From Sporodiniella umbellata (taxonomy: Eukaryota; Mucoromycota; Mucoromycetes; Mucorales; Rhizopodaceae): a DNA stretch of 64,000 nucleotides. This document shows, piece by piece, positions 23,268 through 35,142 of the stretch. Both the position numbers and the translations under genes were made by a program. The notes below the pieces were generated by a model that worked only from the letters and a program-made list of their open reading frames with translations, was not told the DNA's origin and made no database searches. The stretch's first letter is position 1, and each line of letters begins with the position of its first letter. Location: positions 282,940 through 346,939 of the forward strand of contig JAIXMR010000012.1 of assembly GCA_025677835.1 (NCBI GenBank). Reading direction: 5' to 3'.

Positions 23268-26000
23268 TGTTCTTTATTAAACAAAGCTAGTAAAATAGTA
23301 GTAACAATAAATATATAAGAAAAACGGAAATAAAATATTAATGCGAGAAAAAAAATGATTTTATTAAAAGCAGTTCCCAAGTTTTATCGGAGATGCTTAA
23401 CACTGCGTATAAAAAGTATGAACACAACTGTAACTATTGGAGTTTTAAAAGGCGCAATGGCCAAAAGGGGCTTGCACCTCGAGGGCGATTGTTCTCCCCT
23501 GGAATGTCGATAAAAAGCACCCATGCTGGCTCCTACTTCTGAGGAACAGAATTAGGCTAGATAAAGCCCAGTATGGCGCCACTTTATTGGAGCAGAGTAT
23601 TTGTTAGCTTTTTCTTAGATATATAAAGGAATACAAATAAATCTACTTTTTAAGTCTCATGTGCGCGGCTCAGAGTACTTGAGCAATTGCTACACTTAAA
23701 AGAATACTAAAGACTTGATTTTTTTTGGATTACTTTAGCAACTATCTTAGTACAGCTCAAAGGGGCTTTAGTTTACAAACGGCATAAAAAAAACCGCATT
23801 AAAACTCTGATTCACATGAAAATACAGGTAAGACCATTTTTTGCAAGGTTACATGGGTATAAACGAAACTGCAAAATACTTTCAAAACAGCAAATGGTCA
23901 TATCCGCATAACATATACATCTATAGAACAAAAAATAACTAGACTATAGAAAAGGCAACGTGTAGTGGCTATGACGAAATTTATTAGTATTGAGTAGCGA
24001 AATGTAAGGTATAGACTGCAGTAGAAACACTAAAACCTTGGGCGTGAAAGTTTGTTCAAAAACAATAGTTGAAAAGTATAAAGGGAGCTCACTGTAAGTT
24101 GAAATAGCCAAGTTTATGAGAATGGATATTAACTTTAAAGTAAAATAAAATGGTGTATTCAAATAAGTATAAGGTTGATGGGAGAAAAGAAAGGGGTATT
24201 TCATTTACTGATTTTTATTCGTACTTGAGTCTTGAATAGGATATAATTTCATTTGAAAACTATCCCATTCTATGAATAAAGGAAGTATAAAGACTAACAT
24301 ATTCTTTTAACTATTTTTATGGCATCTTTAGCAAACACAGGTATTCAATTTCCAAATTTAGTATCTCTGTTTTTGTAAAGCGCTTGATTAACTATAAATC
24401 AATTAATGCTTAATTTCAAAAATTAACCTTGCATAACCTGAAATTTAGCCCTAAGATGTTTACTATTTTACTTGAACGGCTTTTTATTGGATATAAACCA
24501 ATTTTTTTTTAAGCAAAATCAATAAAGATAAAAAGATCAAAATTGCTACACATACTGCTTTAAAAAAACTAATACGAAGTTAATATACTTTTCGAATTAA
24601 AAAAGGGTTTTTATTTCAAAGAAGCAGTTAATATGTGTAACGTAAATGTCAAGGCCTAGTGAAATAGTGTTAGGGGCCTTGTGTTGGCTAGACCTCTTCT
24701 GAGAATAGCTTTTTGATTAATATGAACTTCATAAATTGATACAGTAACTGAATAGCCAAAATTCACGTTTTTATTACGAAATTGGACAGATAAGGGTGCA
24801 GTGTAAACTATGAAAGGGGGATTGAAGAGTTGATGCATTTGTTATTCAAAAAGCAAATAAAGAAGTTAGAGCTAAAAAGGGGTATACTCGCTACCTTAGC
24901 ACTTGCATTGGTATTGACGCAAAAGAGTCGCTGCTTAAGACTTTCTTTTTTGAGATATGATGTGTTATTTTCGAAATTACTAAAGGTGAGCCATGATAAC
25001 ATCTTATTACATCTCATGTCAATATAAGGCTTAGCTTCTGATACCTATAGCTTATAAAGCCATAATAAACAAAATTATCCGCAGTTTTTTTTTTTAGGTG
25101 TTTAGTTTGGTTAACTTTCCATATCAAAGCTACAATTACCGCTTACAAAACAAAACATAAAAACGATAATAGGGAGCTTCATCTACTATGCAATTTCTAG
25201 TAAGACGGGTCTCAATTCGATTTATAAATTCCGTTCCCTCCATTTGAACTAAAAACATAACAACAGTGGTAGTAAAATAGAGCAGCGACAAAAATCTATA
25301 CTTCTTACAGTATTTCAATTTAGAACTTTTTTTCTAAAAGGCCAAACCAGCTATACTCTGACTTTTTGTTAAAAATAAGGCAAGTCTGTACAGAAAGTTG
25401 TTTAAGCTTGCTTCCTTAAATTTTTTACTGCTCGCTTTAAAGCTGCATTTAAGCCTTTTCTTTTTTTTGCAATACACAAAGTGTGCAATTTTCGAGATAT
25501 AACTGTAGCCAACAATTTAGTCATTTGCTGCTATTTTAGATACAGTAGAAGCATAGGCGGTTTTTGTATGTATATTATATGTACAAAAATTATCATAGAG
25601 GTTAAATGAACTTCTCAAATTATGTTTTAAACGCTTAATAACTTTATAGCAATACATCATCGCATTGCTTGTTTTTTTAGGTAAACTAAACTCCTGAATT
25701 TTTGCAAGAGTCAGTCAGTAATAAAATTAAATAAAATTTCAGTTTGTTTAGAACGGTACCTATTGCGTGTTTTCCTGGGAGTATATATAAGAATACCAAC
25801 CCTTTGGCTTAATTAATAGGACTCATATCGTCTCGTTCGAGTGCATTCTTGAGTAGACGTATAGTTCCTAAACAACACTCGTATTTGTAGCCTTGGGTAT
25901 ATGGTGGTGGCTTTAAGTGGCTAAGTAATAGGAATTGAAACCCCATTTTGAAATACATAAAAGTGGAGCAAGTGTTTTTAAAAGTTAGTTTTAGCGAAAG
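23268..26000. other. Intergenic region with one GC-rich patch
   Basis: About 2.7 kb, mostly AT-rich and without a supported gene. A patch at about 23450-23590 is clearly GC-richer than its surroundings. Its minus strand stays open for about 50 codons in one frame, so it may be a decayed mobile-element fragment; it does not fold into a tRNA or a small RNA that I recognise. Short overlapping ORFs at 24656-25027 look AT-driven. Confidence 0.45.
25782..25790 (+). promoter_or_regulatory. Possible TATA box of the MDE1 gene
   Basis: TATATATAA lies about 210 nt before the MDE1 start codon in sequence that is less T-rich than most intergenic DNA here. The distance would imply a rather long leader. 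Suggestive only. Confidence 0.25.
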
Positions 26001-26861
26001 ATGGCAGTTAACGAAATTTCAACAGAACATAGTGCTCTATGCCAAAGCAAAGATCCTCACCACCCTGCAAATCTCATTCCTGAACTTTGCCGGCAATTCT
26101 ACAACTTGGGTTGGGTAACTGGAACTGGTGGAGGCATTAGCGTTAGAAAAGAGTAAAAAGAAAGAAAAAAAGACATTCAGGCAGCTCATTATTTTCGTTT
26201 AGAGAAATGGTTTACATTGCACCCTCAGGGGTTCAAAAAGAACGTATGAAACCAGAGGATTTATTTGTAATGACTTTGAAGGATCGTACATTGTTGCGAA
26301 AGCCTCTAGAATATAAGCCCTCTGCTTGTACACCATTGTTTTACAATGCATATACTTTGCGAGAAGCAGGTGCTTGTATTCACACTCACTCCCAAAATGC
26401 CGTAATGGCAACTCTTTTATATCCTGGAAAAACCTTTGAAATATCCCACCAAGAAATGATTAAGGGTATCCGTATTGGCTCGACAAAAAAAAACCTGCGC
26501 TACTTTGATAAGCTTGTTGTACCTATTGTTGAAAACACTCCTGAAGAAGAAGATTTGACTGATAGAATGGCTGCTGTAAGATTTTTAAAACAAAAATGAT
26601 ATTCTAAACTTTTATAGGCTATGGAAGCATATCCAGATACAAATGCTGTTCTGGTCCGTCGACATGGTGTTTATGTTTGGGGTGGTAAAAATTATATAAT
26701 AAGCTTTTTGAATATCGAAGCTAATATAAAGAGTAGAATCTTGGGAAAAGGCAAAAACAATGACTGAATGTTATGATTATTTGTTCGAAATAGCAGTAAA
26801 AATGAAATCGATTGGTATTGATCCAGCTGTAAAACCAGAGAGTGAGCCTGATTATGAATAA
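26001..26861 (+). CDS. MDE1: Methylthioribulose-1-phosphate dehydratase
   Basis: Four exons (26001-26152, 26203-26575, 26618-26684, 26737-26861) give 238 residues, close to yeast Mde1 (244). The enzyme dehydrates 5-methylthioribulose-1-phosphate in the methionine salvage pathway, in the cytosol. It belongs to the class II aldolase/adducin fold. Visible hallmarks: [20 protein letters not shown] and GGISVRK near the N-terminus, [18 protein letters not shown], the zinc-binding IHTHS pair near residue 110, QEMIKGI near 135 (acidic catalytic position in the family), and RRHGVYVWG near 190 (third zinc His). The final exon continues [19 protein letters not shown], the usual C-terminal helix. A decayed LINE follows about 120 nt after the stop. 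Confidence 0.95.
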
Positions 26862-26985
26862 AATACTTTTCATACAAAAGCACCGTTGGTCAATTCAAAT
26901 AGTGGTGTACAGAAAACGGATTGCATAAAAAGCGATCAACCATTGTGTCTAGTTTACATATTAAAAAGGCTGCGTTGCTTTATGA

Positions 26986-28330
26986 ATGCTATACTTTTTT
27001 GTTTTTCAGGTTTATAAAGATGTAAAATGCTTTAAAGGTGACATTCTTTCGTACACTAAGGCTAGTAAATATTGGCAGACATTGTTGTCAAGACAAAGTG
27101 CGTTTTTTCAATTGATACCAAAAACGTGTTTCCCATGGATCTTACCCAACCTTATCAGTGAATATCATACTAAATTTACTCCAAACCAACTCATGGATGA
27201 CAATAGTATTACTACTCGTTTAATCGTGGATATGGCCCAATGTTATAAACTTTTAAATATAGTTTTGTTAATTGATTGAGAAAAAGTACGTTACTGGGCT
27301 CATCTCACATACAAATTTGTATAAAAAAATTTGGATTTCCTGACTCAATAACCAATTATATCCTACCTTTGCTTTCCAAAACGCCCTTGGTAATCAATGT
27401 CAATATATTCTTTTCTATACTTTTACAAGAGCTAGGGGGATTCGGCAAGGTGGCCTTTAGTCACCACTACTATTTAGCATAGCTCCAGAGTCTCTTTTGA
27501 GGGCTATTCAAGCCGACCAGCTTATTTCAGGCTTTTCAACTCGGCACCTGTTAAAACTTTGAATTGTGCAGATGACATCTTAGTTATACTAAAAAAAAAC
27601 TTCTAAAACTATACGTTCTTTTACAACCAATAGCTGTTTCGTTGTCAAGCCAGAAGCAAGAAGACTGGCGAAGAGCTTCAGTAGAAACACACGCATTGAT
27701 TTTTGTCTCAGAGCAATCTATCTATAATGAAAGCGATAGTCGACATCTTACTAGCAATTTTTTTTTTACAAATGGTTTCAGTAACCCAAGATCAAATTTT
27801 GATCCCATAATTAAGAAAAGTTTTTTTAACGATACAGACCTAGTAGAGCTGAATAAAAAACAACTGCTACAATCAGATCTACTTCTCACTACAAGCGAAA
27901 AGCCATAGGAACCCTTCTGAAAAGCCAAGATATCACATTAAGCAAGAACCATTCTGTGACGACTCTGCCGTCTCATATTTGCTAAAAACGGAGATGACAG
28001 GCGCCTCTTGTATGGACCAGCAAAAATCTACATTGGTTTTTTGTTAGCTATCCCGCCAAACAGAAATTGTGGATAGACATATCGTATGGTTTATTTTTTA
28101 TCAACCCGGACAATGCTTCCTTTGCGCCCTGTCATAAATCTGATGAGTAAAGCACAAAAATTCTACCTCAACGAAAAACATCACCAATACAGGAGTTATT
28201 ATGTACTGTGATTAGCTTATGGAACATTTACTGGAGTCTTCTCTTTGACAGCACTCCTTTCCAGCCGAACGAAGCAGTTGCTAGAGCAACACCAACACTT
28301 GAACAATTGCATAATGAGGCAACTCTCAAA
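26986..28330 (+). mobile_element. Decayed non-LTR retrotransposon (LINE) fragment
   Basis: The plus strand holds pieces of a reverse transcriptase in shifting frames with stops. At about 27430-27530 a frame reads RGIRQGG, stop, SPLLFSIAPESLLRAIQADQ, the 'RGxRQGxxxSPLLF' core of LINE reverse transcriptases. At 27565-27585 it reads CADDILV, the YADD catalytic motif with Tyr replaced by Cys. Upstream, 27300-27400 contains FGFPDSITNYILPLL and PLVINVN, also typical of the palm region. A downstream piece at about 28040-28120 (WIDISYGLFFINPDN-like) resembles the LINE ORF2 C-terminal part. No target-site duplication was found and both ends are uncertain. Confidence 0.75.
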
Positions 28331-28617
28331 ACAAACAACAAGTAAAGTATATATAGCTAATTTTTTAAAACTTCAAATGTTTGCATTTGACTTATTGTTC
28401 TTTATCGTTATACTTTATTTTTTGCATTAATTAAAAGGTAGCCGCCGTATCGGTGGTATCATCATTTCAGTGATTAGCCAAGCTGGCGTACGTCACTGGC
28501 TACTGTATTAAACAACCGCTCAAAAGTTTTAAAAAATAAGTAAATCGCAACGACTGGCCTCCTCACGCCTGAGCTTAAAACATCAAAAAGAGGCCTTCTT
28601 TCGTTTCAAAGCCGAAA

Positions 28618-30193
28618 ATGACTGACGCCTTCTGCTCTTCTATGCTGGAAATAGTAACGCATCGCATTGTTCAAAGTTCAGGTTTTGAATCAGCGACCAG
28701 TCAGTCTATTAAGACCTTGAATGATATTTTTAGAGAGCATTTGGAGGTTCTAGGATCTACCATTTCAGCCTATGCCAACTTAAATGGAAGAACAGTAGGA
28801 ACTGCTAGCGATTTCATGGATGCTATGGAAGAGCTTTTGATTACACCAGATAGCCTAAAGGAGTGGATATTAAGAGAAGGAAAACAGCTGGCGCCTTGCT
28901 GGACAGTTCAATCTGATCCCAGTCGTTTATTGGAAGGTATTTTTTTTTTGTTGAATGTTAGTGTTTTTTAGTCTTGAGTTATTCACACTTTTGGCAGATA
29001 CCATCAAGAAAGGCCGACCAAACTTTGAAGATGCAGTCGAGTACAAATTTCAAGATATATCTGAGCTAGATATTGACTCGCCTATAGACACAGATGCAGA
29101 GGATTATTTGCCTTCTTCACCAACCAAGTCAGCTAAATTGCCAGACTACATCCCCAGCTTCTTTCCAGAATTCCCAGAGATTAAAGAGGACGTTACAATG
29201 GAGGACTCAGTGAGCTGTTCAACAGCAGACGGGCTACCAAAAGAAAAAGCGTTCTTGCCTGCAACACCACAAACAAAGACCAGCACCGCAGAGCCGCTAC
29301 CGCCTCCTTTAATTGTTAGAAACAAAAAAAAACCCGTTGACAATCCTTTTTCGCACATTGTACCATTTGAGGACTCCAACTTGGCGCTAGAAAGAAATAC
29401 CGCGCAACAGCCACTTTCTTTAGTTATGAAACCCGCTACTCGATTATACAATGAAGACGATAACATCAACGACCAGCCTCGAAAAAAAATGGCGCTATCG
29501 ATCGTTAAATTGCTATCAGAATCTAGTGACCCGGCATTCCGACTGGGCGAAGGAATTATCGGAAGAGAGGACATATTCCGGCTACAAACAGAAAAAGAAG
29601 CAGCTCCTGGGAACCACTTATTTATAAAAGATGCCAGTGTCTTTGAGGAAATTGTTCGAGAAACCACCGATCCGCTACTATTATCGAGGCTTACTACTCC
29701 TAATTTACTAATAGATATAGCTACAACCGGCAGCTCGTCGGTTCCTGCTACGCCTACGACACAACACATGTTTGGAGAACAATACTCTCTACCTTCCTCT
29801 CCTCAATCTTCAACGTCCTTTAATGATATTCCAAAACCAAGCAAATCATCAAGCATGCTAGCGGCTCTTGCTTCTAATAAAAGAAGCTTGAAAAGGATGG
29901 GAAGACCATTGTCGCCTATGTCGCTTTCAGATTTTGCAAACGCAAAAGCCAGTACTGGAAGTGTTGATATTAACAATATGCAAAAGACTGGTGATAGTAA
30001 ATACCTTATAAAAAAGAAAATGCGACAACAACAGCAAATGCTACAGCAGCAACAGCAAATGCTACAGCAACAACAAATGCTACAGCAGCAGCAACAACAA
30101 CAGCAACAACAACAACCAATACAAGCAATCAAGTCCGAAGAGGATCTTGACAGTGAACAAAAAGACCACAATCTACATTTTTTGGATAAATAA
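28618..30193 (+). CDS. Histone-fold (BTP-domain) TFIID subunit-like protein, TAF8/TAF3 class
   Basis: Two exons (28618-28936 and 28998-30193) give 504 residues. The N-terminal 90 residues (MLEIVTHRIVQSSGFE, then a long helix and SAYANLNGRTVGTASDFMDA) fit the bromodomain-associated (BTP) histone fold of TAF3/TAF8. About 65 residues later comes LPDYIPSFFPEFPEI, which resembles the proline motif following the histone fold in TAF8 ('HIPSHFPEFPDPHTY' type). The rest is acidic, then Ser/Pro-rich and low-complexity, with a polyglutamine block at 30027-30117 interrupted by Met/Leu. Expected role: nuclear, TFIID (or SAGA) assembly through a histone-fold partner. TAF8 versus TAF3 versus an Spt7-like subunit cannot be settled here; no PHD finger is seen at the C-terminus. 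Confidence 0.68.
30027..30117. repeat. CAG/CAA glutamine repeat in the TAF-like gene
   Basis: Mixed CAA and CAG codons interrupted by ATGCTA (Met-Leu) units repeated four times before a purer glutamine run. The repeated unit implies expansion by slippage. Confidence 0.85.
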
Positions 30194-30420
30194 CTCTCCA
30201 GTCCCCCTCATAAAAAAAAAAAAAAAAACGAATGAATACTCTAATAAAATCTTTACACTGTCCCCTTAGAGAATCGCTGTGTATTTATGCAAGCTGAAAG
30301 CTTTTGTACATAAAAGGATTTATCTGTACAAAAAAATATTTGAGGTTGTGTGTAACAGCTAGCTGCTTTAAATCGTGACTGTCTGGTACGTATCCTTTTC
30401 TCTCTTCTTTTCAACAAAAT

Positions 30421-30876
30421 ATGATAGAGGAACAGGACGTATTGAGTTTTTGCGATATTACAGGTGCTTCAACTGAGGTGGCTGAGCAGTTTTTGGAGGT
30501 AATTAGTTAATAGAAATGCTCACTGATACTTATACTGCCGCTATTTTTTGCAACCAAAAGATTGCCGATGGGAGTGTAGAAACAGCTGTTACTCTCTATT
30601 TGGAGAATGGCGAGAATACAGCTCTTGCATCTTCTACAGTTGAGGATGTGTCAGCATCCAGCTCAGTAATAAACGATTCTAACGATTTGGAGAATGAGCA
30701 GCTGTTGGCTGATGAAGAGTTAGCTAGACGTTTACAGGAATCGCATCAAGTTCGAGCTCCCATTGCACCAAAACGCGATATCCTTGCGGGGGACCCTACT
30801 GGAATGTTTTCTCCTAGCTTTTCTTGGTCTGGGAGTAATGAAGAACGACGTAGGAAGACGAAGCACCTTTTTTTTC

Positions 30877-30909
<33 letters not shown>

Positions 30910-32372
30910 ACAGCATCTAACGGCTGGAAAAACGAATAGGCACTACGGGTCGACCTTCAGTATTTAATCAGGGCGATTCTACCACTGGTTCTATAACCAA
31001 TATTTTTGATGCAACACAAGATGAAGGTATATATTTATCTTGTGATAAAATCGATTTTGACTCTATATACACATGAAAAAAAAAAAAAAAAAAAGATGAG
31101 CATAGACCTTCATTTTCAGGAGCCAGCTCCTTTGTTGAGCCCACAAGCACTACAAGCAGCTCAAAAGTAAAGCGACTGGCTGACTTGTTTCGACCGCCAT
31201 TTGATATTATGTTTCATGGAGATTTTGAACAAGTAAGATGACAAGAGTGGCATATATATATAAAGCTCAACAACGCATGCTATTTAGGCTAGAGTAAAAG
31301 CACAGACAGATAATAAGTGGTTGATGATAAATATACAAAACTCAACGGAGTTTGCATGCCAAGTCCTCAATCGTGATTTGTGGAGCGACCCGTTTGTGAA
31401 AGAGATTATTAGAGAATCATTTACTTTTTTACAGGTAAGTTGAGATAAAAACTAGAAATAAGGGAAATTGTTGATTCAACACGGTTTAAAAGTATGGGAG
31501 CGATAGTGCAGACGGCAGAAGATATTCTACCTTTTATTCGGTCAGAAAGTACCCGCATATTGCCATCATTGACTCACGTACTGGGGAAAGAGTTAAGGTT
31601 TGGGAAAAAGCGCTCAATCCTACAGATTTCATGATGGAAGGTAAAACCAGCGGCTAACCAAAACAAGCTTCTTGTGTTTTTTTTTTTTTTTTTACTTGAA
31701 TTAACTTACAATCTCCTTAAAAAAAAAAAAAGTAACGGAATTTCTTGAAAACAATTCGGCTGAAGAGAAACCATCCCCAAGTACCATGAAGCGTCCTAAG
31801 GTCATGAAGGTGAGATACGGTATTGATGTAGCTCATTGCATTACTGATATGTTGTATAGAGTGTTTCAGATATGAGTGAAGAAGAGCAGTTGAATGCAGC
31901 CATTGCAGCGTCACTAAGCGGTAGCTCTTCACCAAATATAGAGGATGAAGAGCTAGAAAAAATGGAGGAGGAAGATACAGTTGAAACTAAACCAGAGTCT
32001 GTCTTCGATAGTATACAGTCTATTGAAAGAGACGAACCAACTGGAGGGGATCATACAACGCGTATACAAATTAGGATGGGAGACGGTAGCAGGGTCGTTC
32101 GTAGATTCAACAAGTCGGATCCTGTTGAACATCTCTTTGAGTTTGTAAAGACAAAGGTCGAAGGACAGCATTTTGAGGTATTATATATATATATATATAT
32201 ATATATTTATTTATGTCTATATAAAAAGGGGGAAGTAGCGATACTAAATATACTCTTTTGTTTTTCTCTCCTTAAGCTTGTGTTCAACCGTACTCAGCTT
32301 ATTGATGTACTTACACAAACCATCTCTGATGCGGGGTTATCAAATGCAGCTGTCAACTGTGTGCTTACCTAA
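30421..32372 (+). CDS. UBX5: UBA-UAS-UIM-UBX protein (UBXN7/Ubx5 type), Cdc48 adaptor
   Basis: Nine exons: 30421-30498, 30561-30849, 30940-31026, 31096-31232, 31288-31434, 31493-31640, 31733-31809, 31860-32177, 32277-32372; 458 residues (human UBXN7 is 489). Order of parts: UBA-like N-terminus (FCDITGASTEVAEQFLE, GSVETAVTLYLENGE), UAS thioredoxin-like domain at about 180-297 (LFRPPFDIMFHGDFE, DNKWLMINIQNSTEFACQ, YPHIAIIDSRTGERV), ubiquitin-interacting motif near 326-342 (EEEQLNAAIAASLS) and UBX domain at about 375-458 (RIQIRMGDGSRVVRRFN, FNRTQLIDVL). Such proteins link ubiquitylated substrates to Cdc48/p97. Introns 2 and 3 contain long T or A runs. The acceptor of intron 2 is at 30938-30939, chosen because the nearer AG leads into a stop. 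Confidence 0.92.
32182..32206. repeat. TA microsatellite in an intron of the UBX gene
   Basis: TA run just after the donor of the last intron. Confidence 0.85.
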
Positions 32373-32557
32373 TCTTTGAAAATCCCTATGTGAAATAATA
32401 AAATGCTTTTTTTCTAAACGACATGTTGTCTACTTACGCTTTAATAGGAGGGTAGTTGAATCAAGACTGAATGCGGATCTGTTTTTTTATAGAAACATTC
32501 GTAGAACCAGCAACGACACAGAATGTGGGGTATTTTTTTTTCTATTTCTATTTTTTT

Positions 32558-32587
32558 TTTCACATGAAATTGGTTTTCATGTGAAAT
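32558..32587 (+). promoter_or_regulatory. Inverted repeat with inositol/choline-type element before acyl-CoA oxidase
   Basis: TTTCACATGAAA (32558-32569) and TTTCATGTGAAA (32575-32586) form a perfect 12-bp inverted repeat with a 5-nt spacer, about 105 nt upstream of the acyl-CoA oxidase ATG. The right arm plus one base (32578-32587) is CATGTGAAAT, identical to the yeast ICRE/UASINO consensus bound by bHLH proteins (established for yeast lipid genes). A function here is inference. Confidence 0.5.
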
Positions 32588-32689
32588 TCAAACCTATAAG
32601 AAAGTCACTACCGCGCATTATAAATATTTGACAAATCTTGTTCCTTGTCAATTTTTTTCTTCTTCTTTTCCATTAAATATACAAAACAA

Positions 32690-35142
32690 ATGTCAGCCAA
32701 ACAAAGACTAGATGCTGTAAAGCAACACTTGACTGAAGAGCAACAATATGCTCAGGCTGTAGAGTAAGTATTACAAAAAAAAAAAAAAAAAAAAAAAGCC
32801 AGTGCAAATTTCATAGACTGATCTCTGACCTTTTCTTCTTGACGTTAGTCCTGTCAAGAGCATGGACGAAGAAAGAGCCAAGGCTACATTCAATATTCGC
32901 GAGCTGACTTACCTCTTAGACGGCGGCGAGAAGATGACAGCGGTAAATAAAAACAACCTCGTAGTTCATCTTGCTAAGCAAAGAGAATAGTTGAAAGAAC
33001 GCTTTATGCAAGAGTTTGAGCGTGACCCTTTGTTCAAGATGGACGACGTTCATGATATATCCAAAGATGAATTGCGTGAACGTACTATGGAAAAGGTAAT
33101 GTGCCTAAAATAGATAAAAAAAGGCATTGGTGTTAAATTTCTTCTGTTGGGCAAAAGTTTCGATCTTTGATTCATCACCTTTCCAATGAATCTGTCGATA
33201 TCTTTAGAAAACGAATGGAGGTGGTCAGTTTAATCGATCCTGGCTTTTGGACTCGATTTGGTGTACACTGTAAGCGATTGCCATGTTTTTTTTTTTTTTT
33301 TTTTTTTTACTCTTAAGCTAACTTTGCACGTCTTAAAAAGACGGCTTATTTGTGGGCGCACTGCAGAGTAACGCCACATCCGGTCAACTGGGATACTGGT
33401 TCCAAAAAGGTGCTCTTTCTCTTTCCGGAATGGTAGGTTGCTTTGCAATGACAGAACTTGGCCATGGATCGAATGTGCCTGGATTGGAAACAACTGCCCA
33501 CTTTGATGAGGCTTCTGACCAATTCATTATACATACGCCTACCCTTACTGCCACTAAGGTAAATATTTTTTTCAAGTATCCAACAAAACTCACCCAGACA
33601 TATTAGTGGTGGATTGGTGGTGCTGCCCATAGCGCAACACATGCCGCAGTCTTTGCTCAACTTTATGTAAAAGGCAAAAACTACGGTACCAAATGTTTTG
33701 TTGTTCCTCTCAGAGACCCCAAGACATATAATCTTCTTCCTGGTGTAAATATTGGAGATATTGGCAAGAAGATGGGCCGTGATGGAATTGACAACGGCTG
33801 GATTCAGTTTACTCATGTCCGTATTCCTCGCAGCTACATGTTGATGAAGCACGCTAAAGTATCACGCACAGGAGCAGTCAAAGAACCCAAACTGCAACAA
33901 CTCACCTACGGTGCATTGCTTCAAGGGCGTGTTGCTATGGTAGTTGACAGTGGAAACGTTTCCAAGAAAGCTTTGGCTATCGCTATACGATATGCAGCTG
34001 TGCGTCGTCAATTTTCCAATTCTAATACAAACGTTGAGACTAAGCTTCTGGACTACGCTATTCACCAGCGGCGCCTGATGCCTTTGATGGCTCAGACATT
34101 CGCCATGTTATTCACTGGATCAGAAATGACCGCCATGTATCTTAAGATGATGGGTCGTTTAGAAAACGCAAAGCCTGAAGATACTGATCTGGAAGAAGTT
34201 TTGGAAATGCTGAAGGAAACACACGCCACAAGTGCTGGTTTAAAGGCATTTTGTACTTGGAATTGTCTCAGCACTATTGAATCATGTAGACAGGCTTGCG
34301 GCGGTCACGGTTACTCTGCCTATACTGGTTTAGCAGGCATGTACCAAGACTTTGCTGTCCAGTGTACATGGGAAGGTGATAACACTATTCTAACACTGCA
34401 ATTGGGGCGTTACTTGATCAGCAGCTTCCGCGAAGCCGTCAAGGGGAAGAAACTCTCTCCCGGTGTAGGGTATCTCAACAATCTCAACAGCTTGATTGGC
34501 GCTCGCTGTAAAGCCAAGGATGCCGAGTCTATGTTGGACCCCCGAATTATCTTGGAAGGCTGGCAAGTGGTGTGTGCTAACGTTGTACAAAACGCTGCAT
34601 TAGAATTCGAAAGCTGTATTAAGCAAGGACTGAGTACAGACGATGCTTACGAACAGTGTTCTCAATCAAGACTCTATGCTGCCAAGCTGCATTCTTACGG
34701 TTACTTATTCAACCGATTCCTTGATGGCGTTTCCAAGGTGGAAGGCAGTTTGAAGGCTGTTTTGATGGACGTATGTCTTCTTTATGGTTTCTATACAATT
34801 GAAGAAAACGCTGGCGCCTTTTTACAATACGAGTACTTCTCACCCACCCAGATCGAATTTGTTCGTTCAAAGACAAACGAGCTTTGCAAAGCAGTCAGAG
34901 AACAGGCAATCCCTCTAGTAGACTCGTTCAATTTGAGCGACTATGTTGTCAACAGTCCATTAGGTCGTGCTGACGGCAATGTATACGTTCACTACTTTGA
35001 ACAAGTAAAGAGGTCAAACCCTCAAAACCCCCACCCTTACTTTGACCGCTTAATTAAACCCCTAATTGAGCGCAATATGGATGATACCAATGAGGAGGAC
35101 GAGGAAGCTGGATTGGAAGAAGAAGACGAAGAGGAAGATTAG
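32690..35142 (+). CDS. POX1: Acyl-CoA oxidase
   Basis: Six exons (32690-32763, 32849-32942, 32991-33095, 33158-33269, 33341-33558, 33607-35142) give 712 residues, normal for the family. It performs the first, FAD-dependent, H2O2-forming step of peroxisomal beta-oxidation. Visible: the N-terminal helical segment ([17 protein letters not shown]), the flavin-domain block [46 protein letters not shown], and [20 protein letters not shown] followed by [13 protein letters not shown], whose Glu matches the catalytic base. The C-terminus is an acidic run ([14 protein letters not shown]), so there is no PTS1; like yeast Pox1 it would need another peroxisomal route. GC content is visibly higher than in neighbours, as in the ACC gene, which fits strong expression. 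Confidence 0.97.

Noticed and set aside
29146..29769. Long minus-strand ORF opposite the TAF-like gene
   Set aside because: Antisense shadow of a low-complexity Ser/Pro coding region; a poly-Cys ORF nearby is the antisense of the glutamine repeat.
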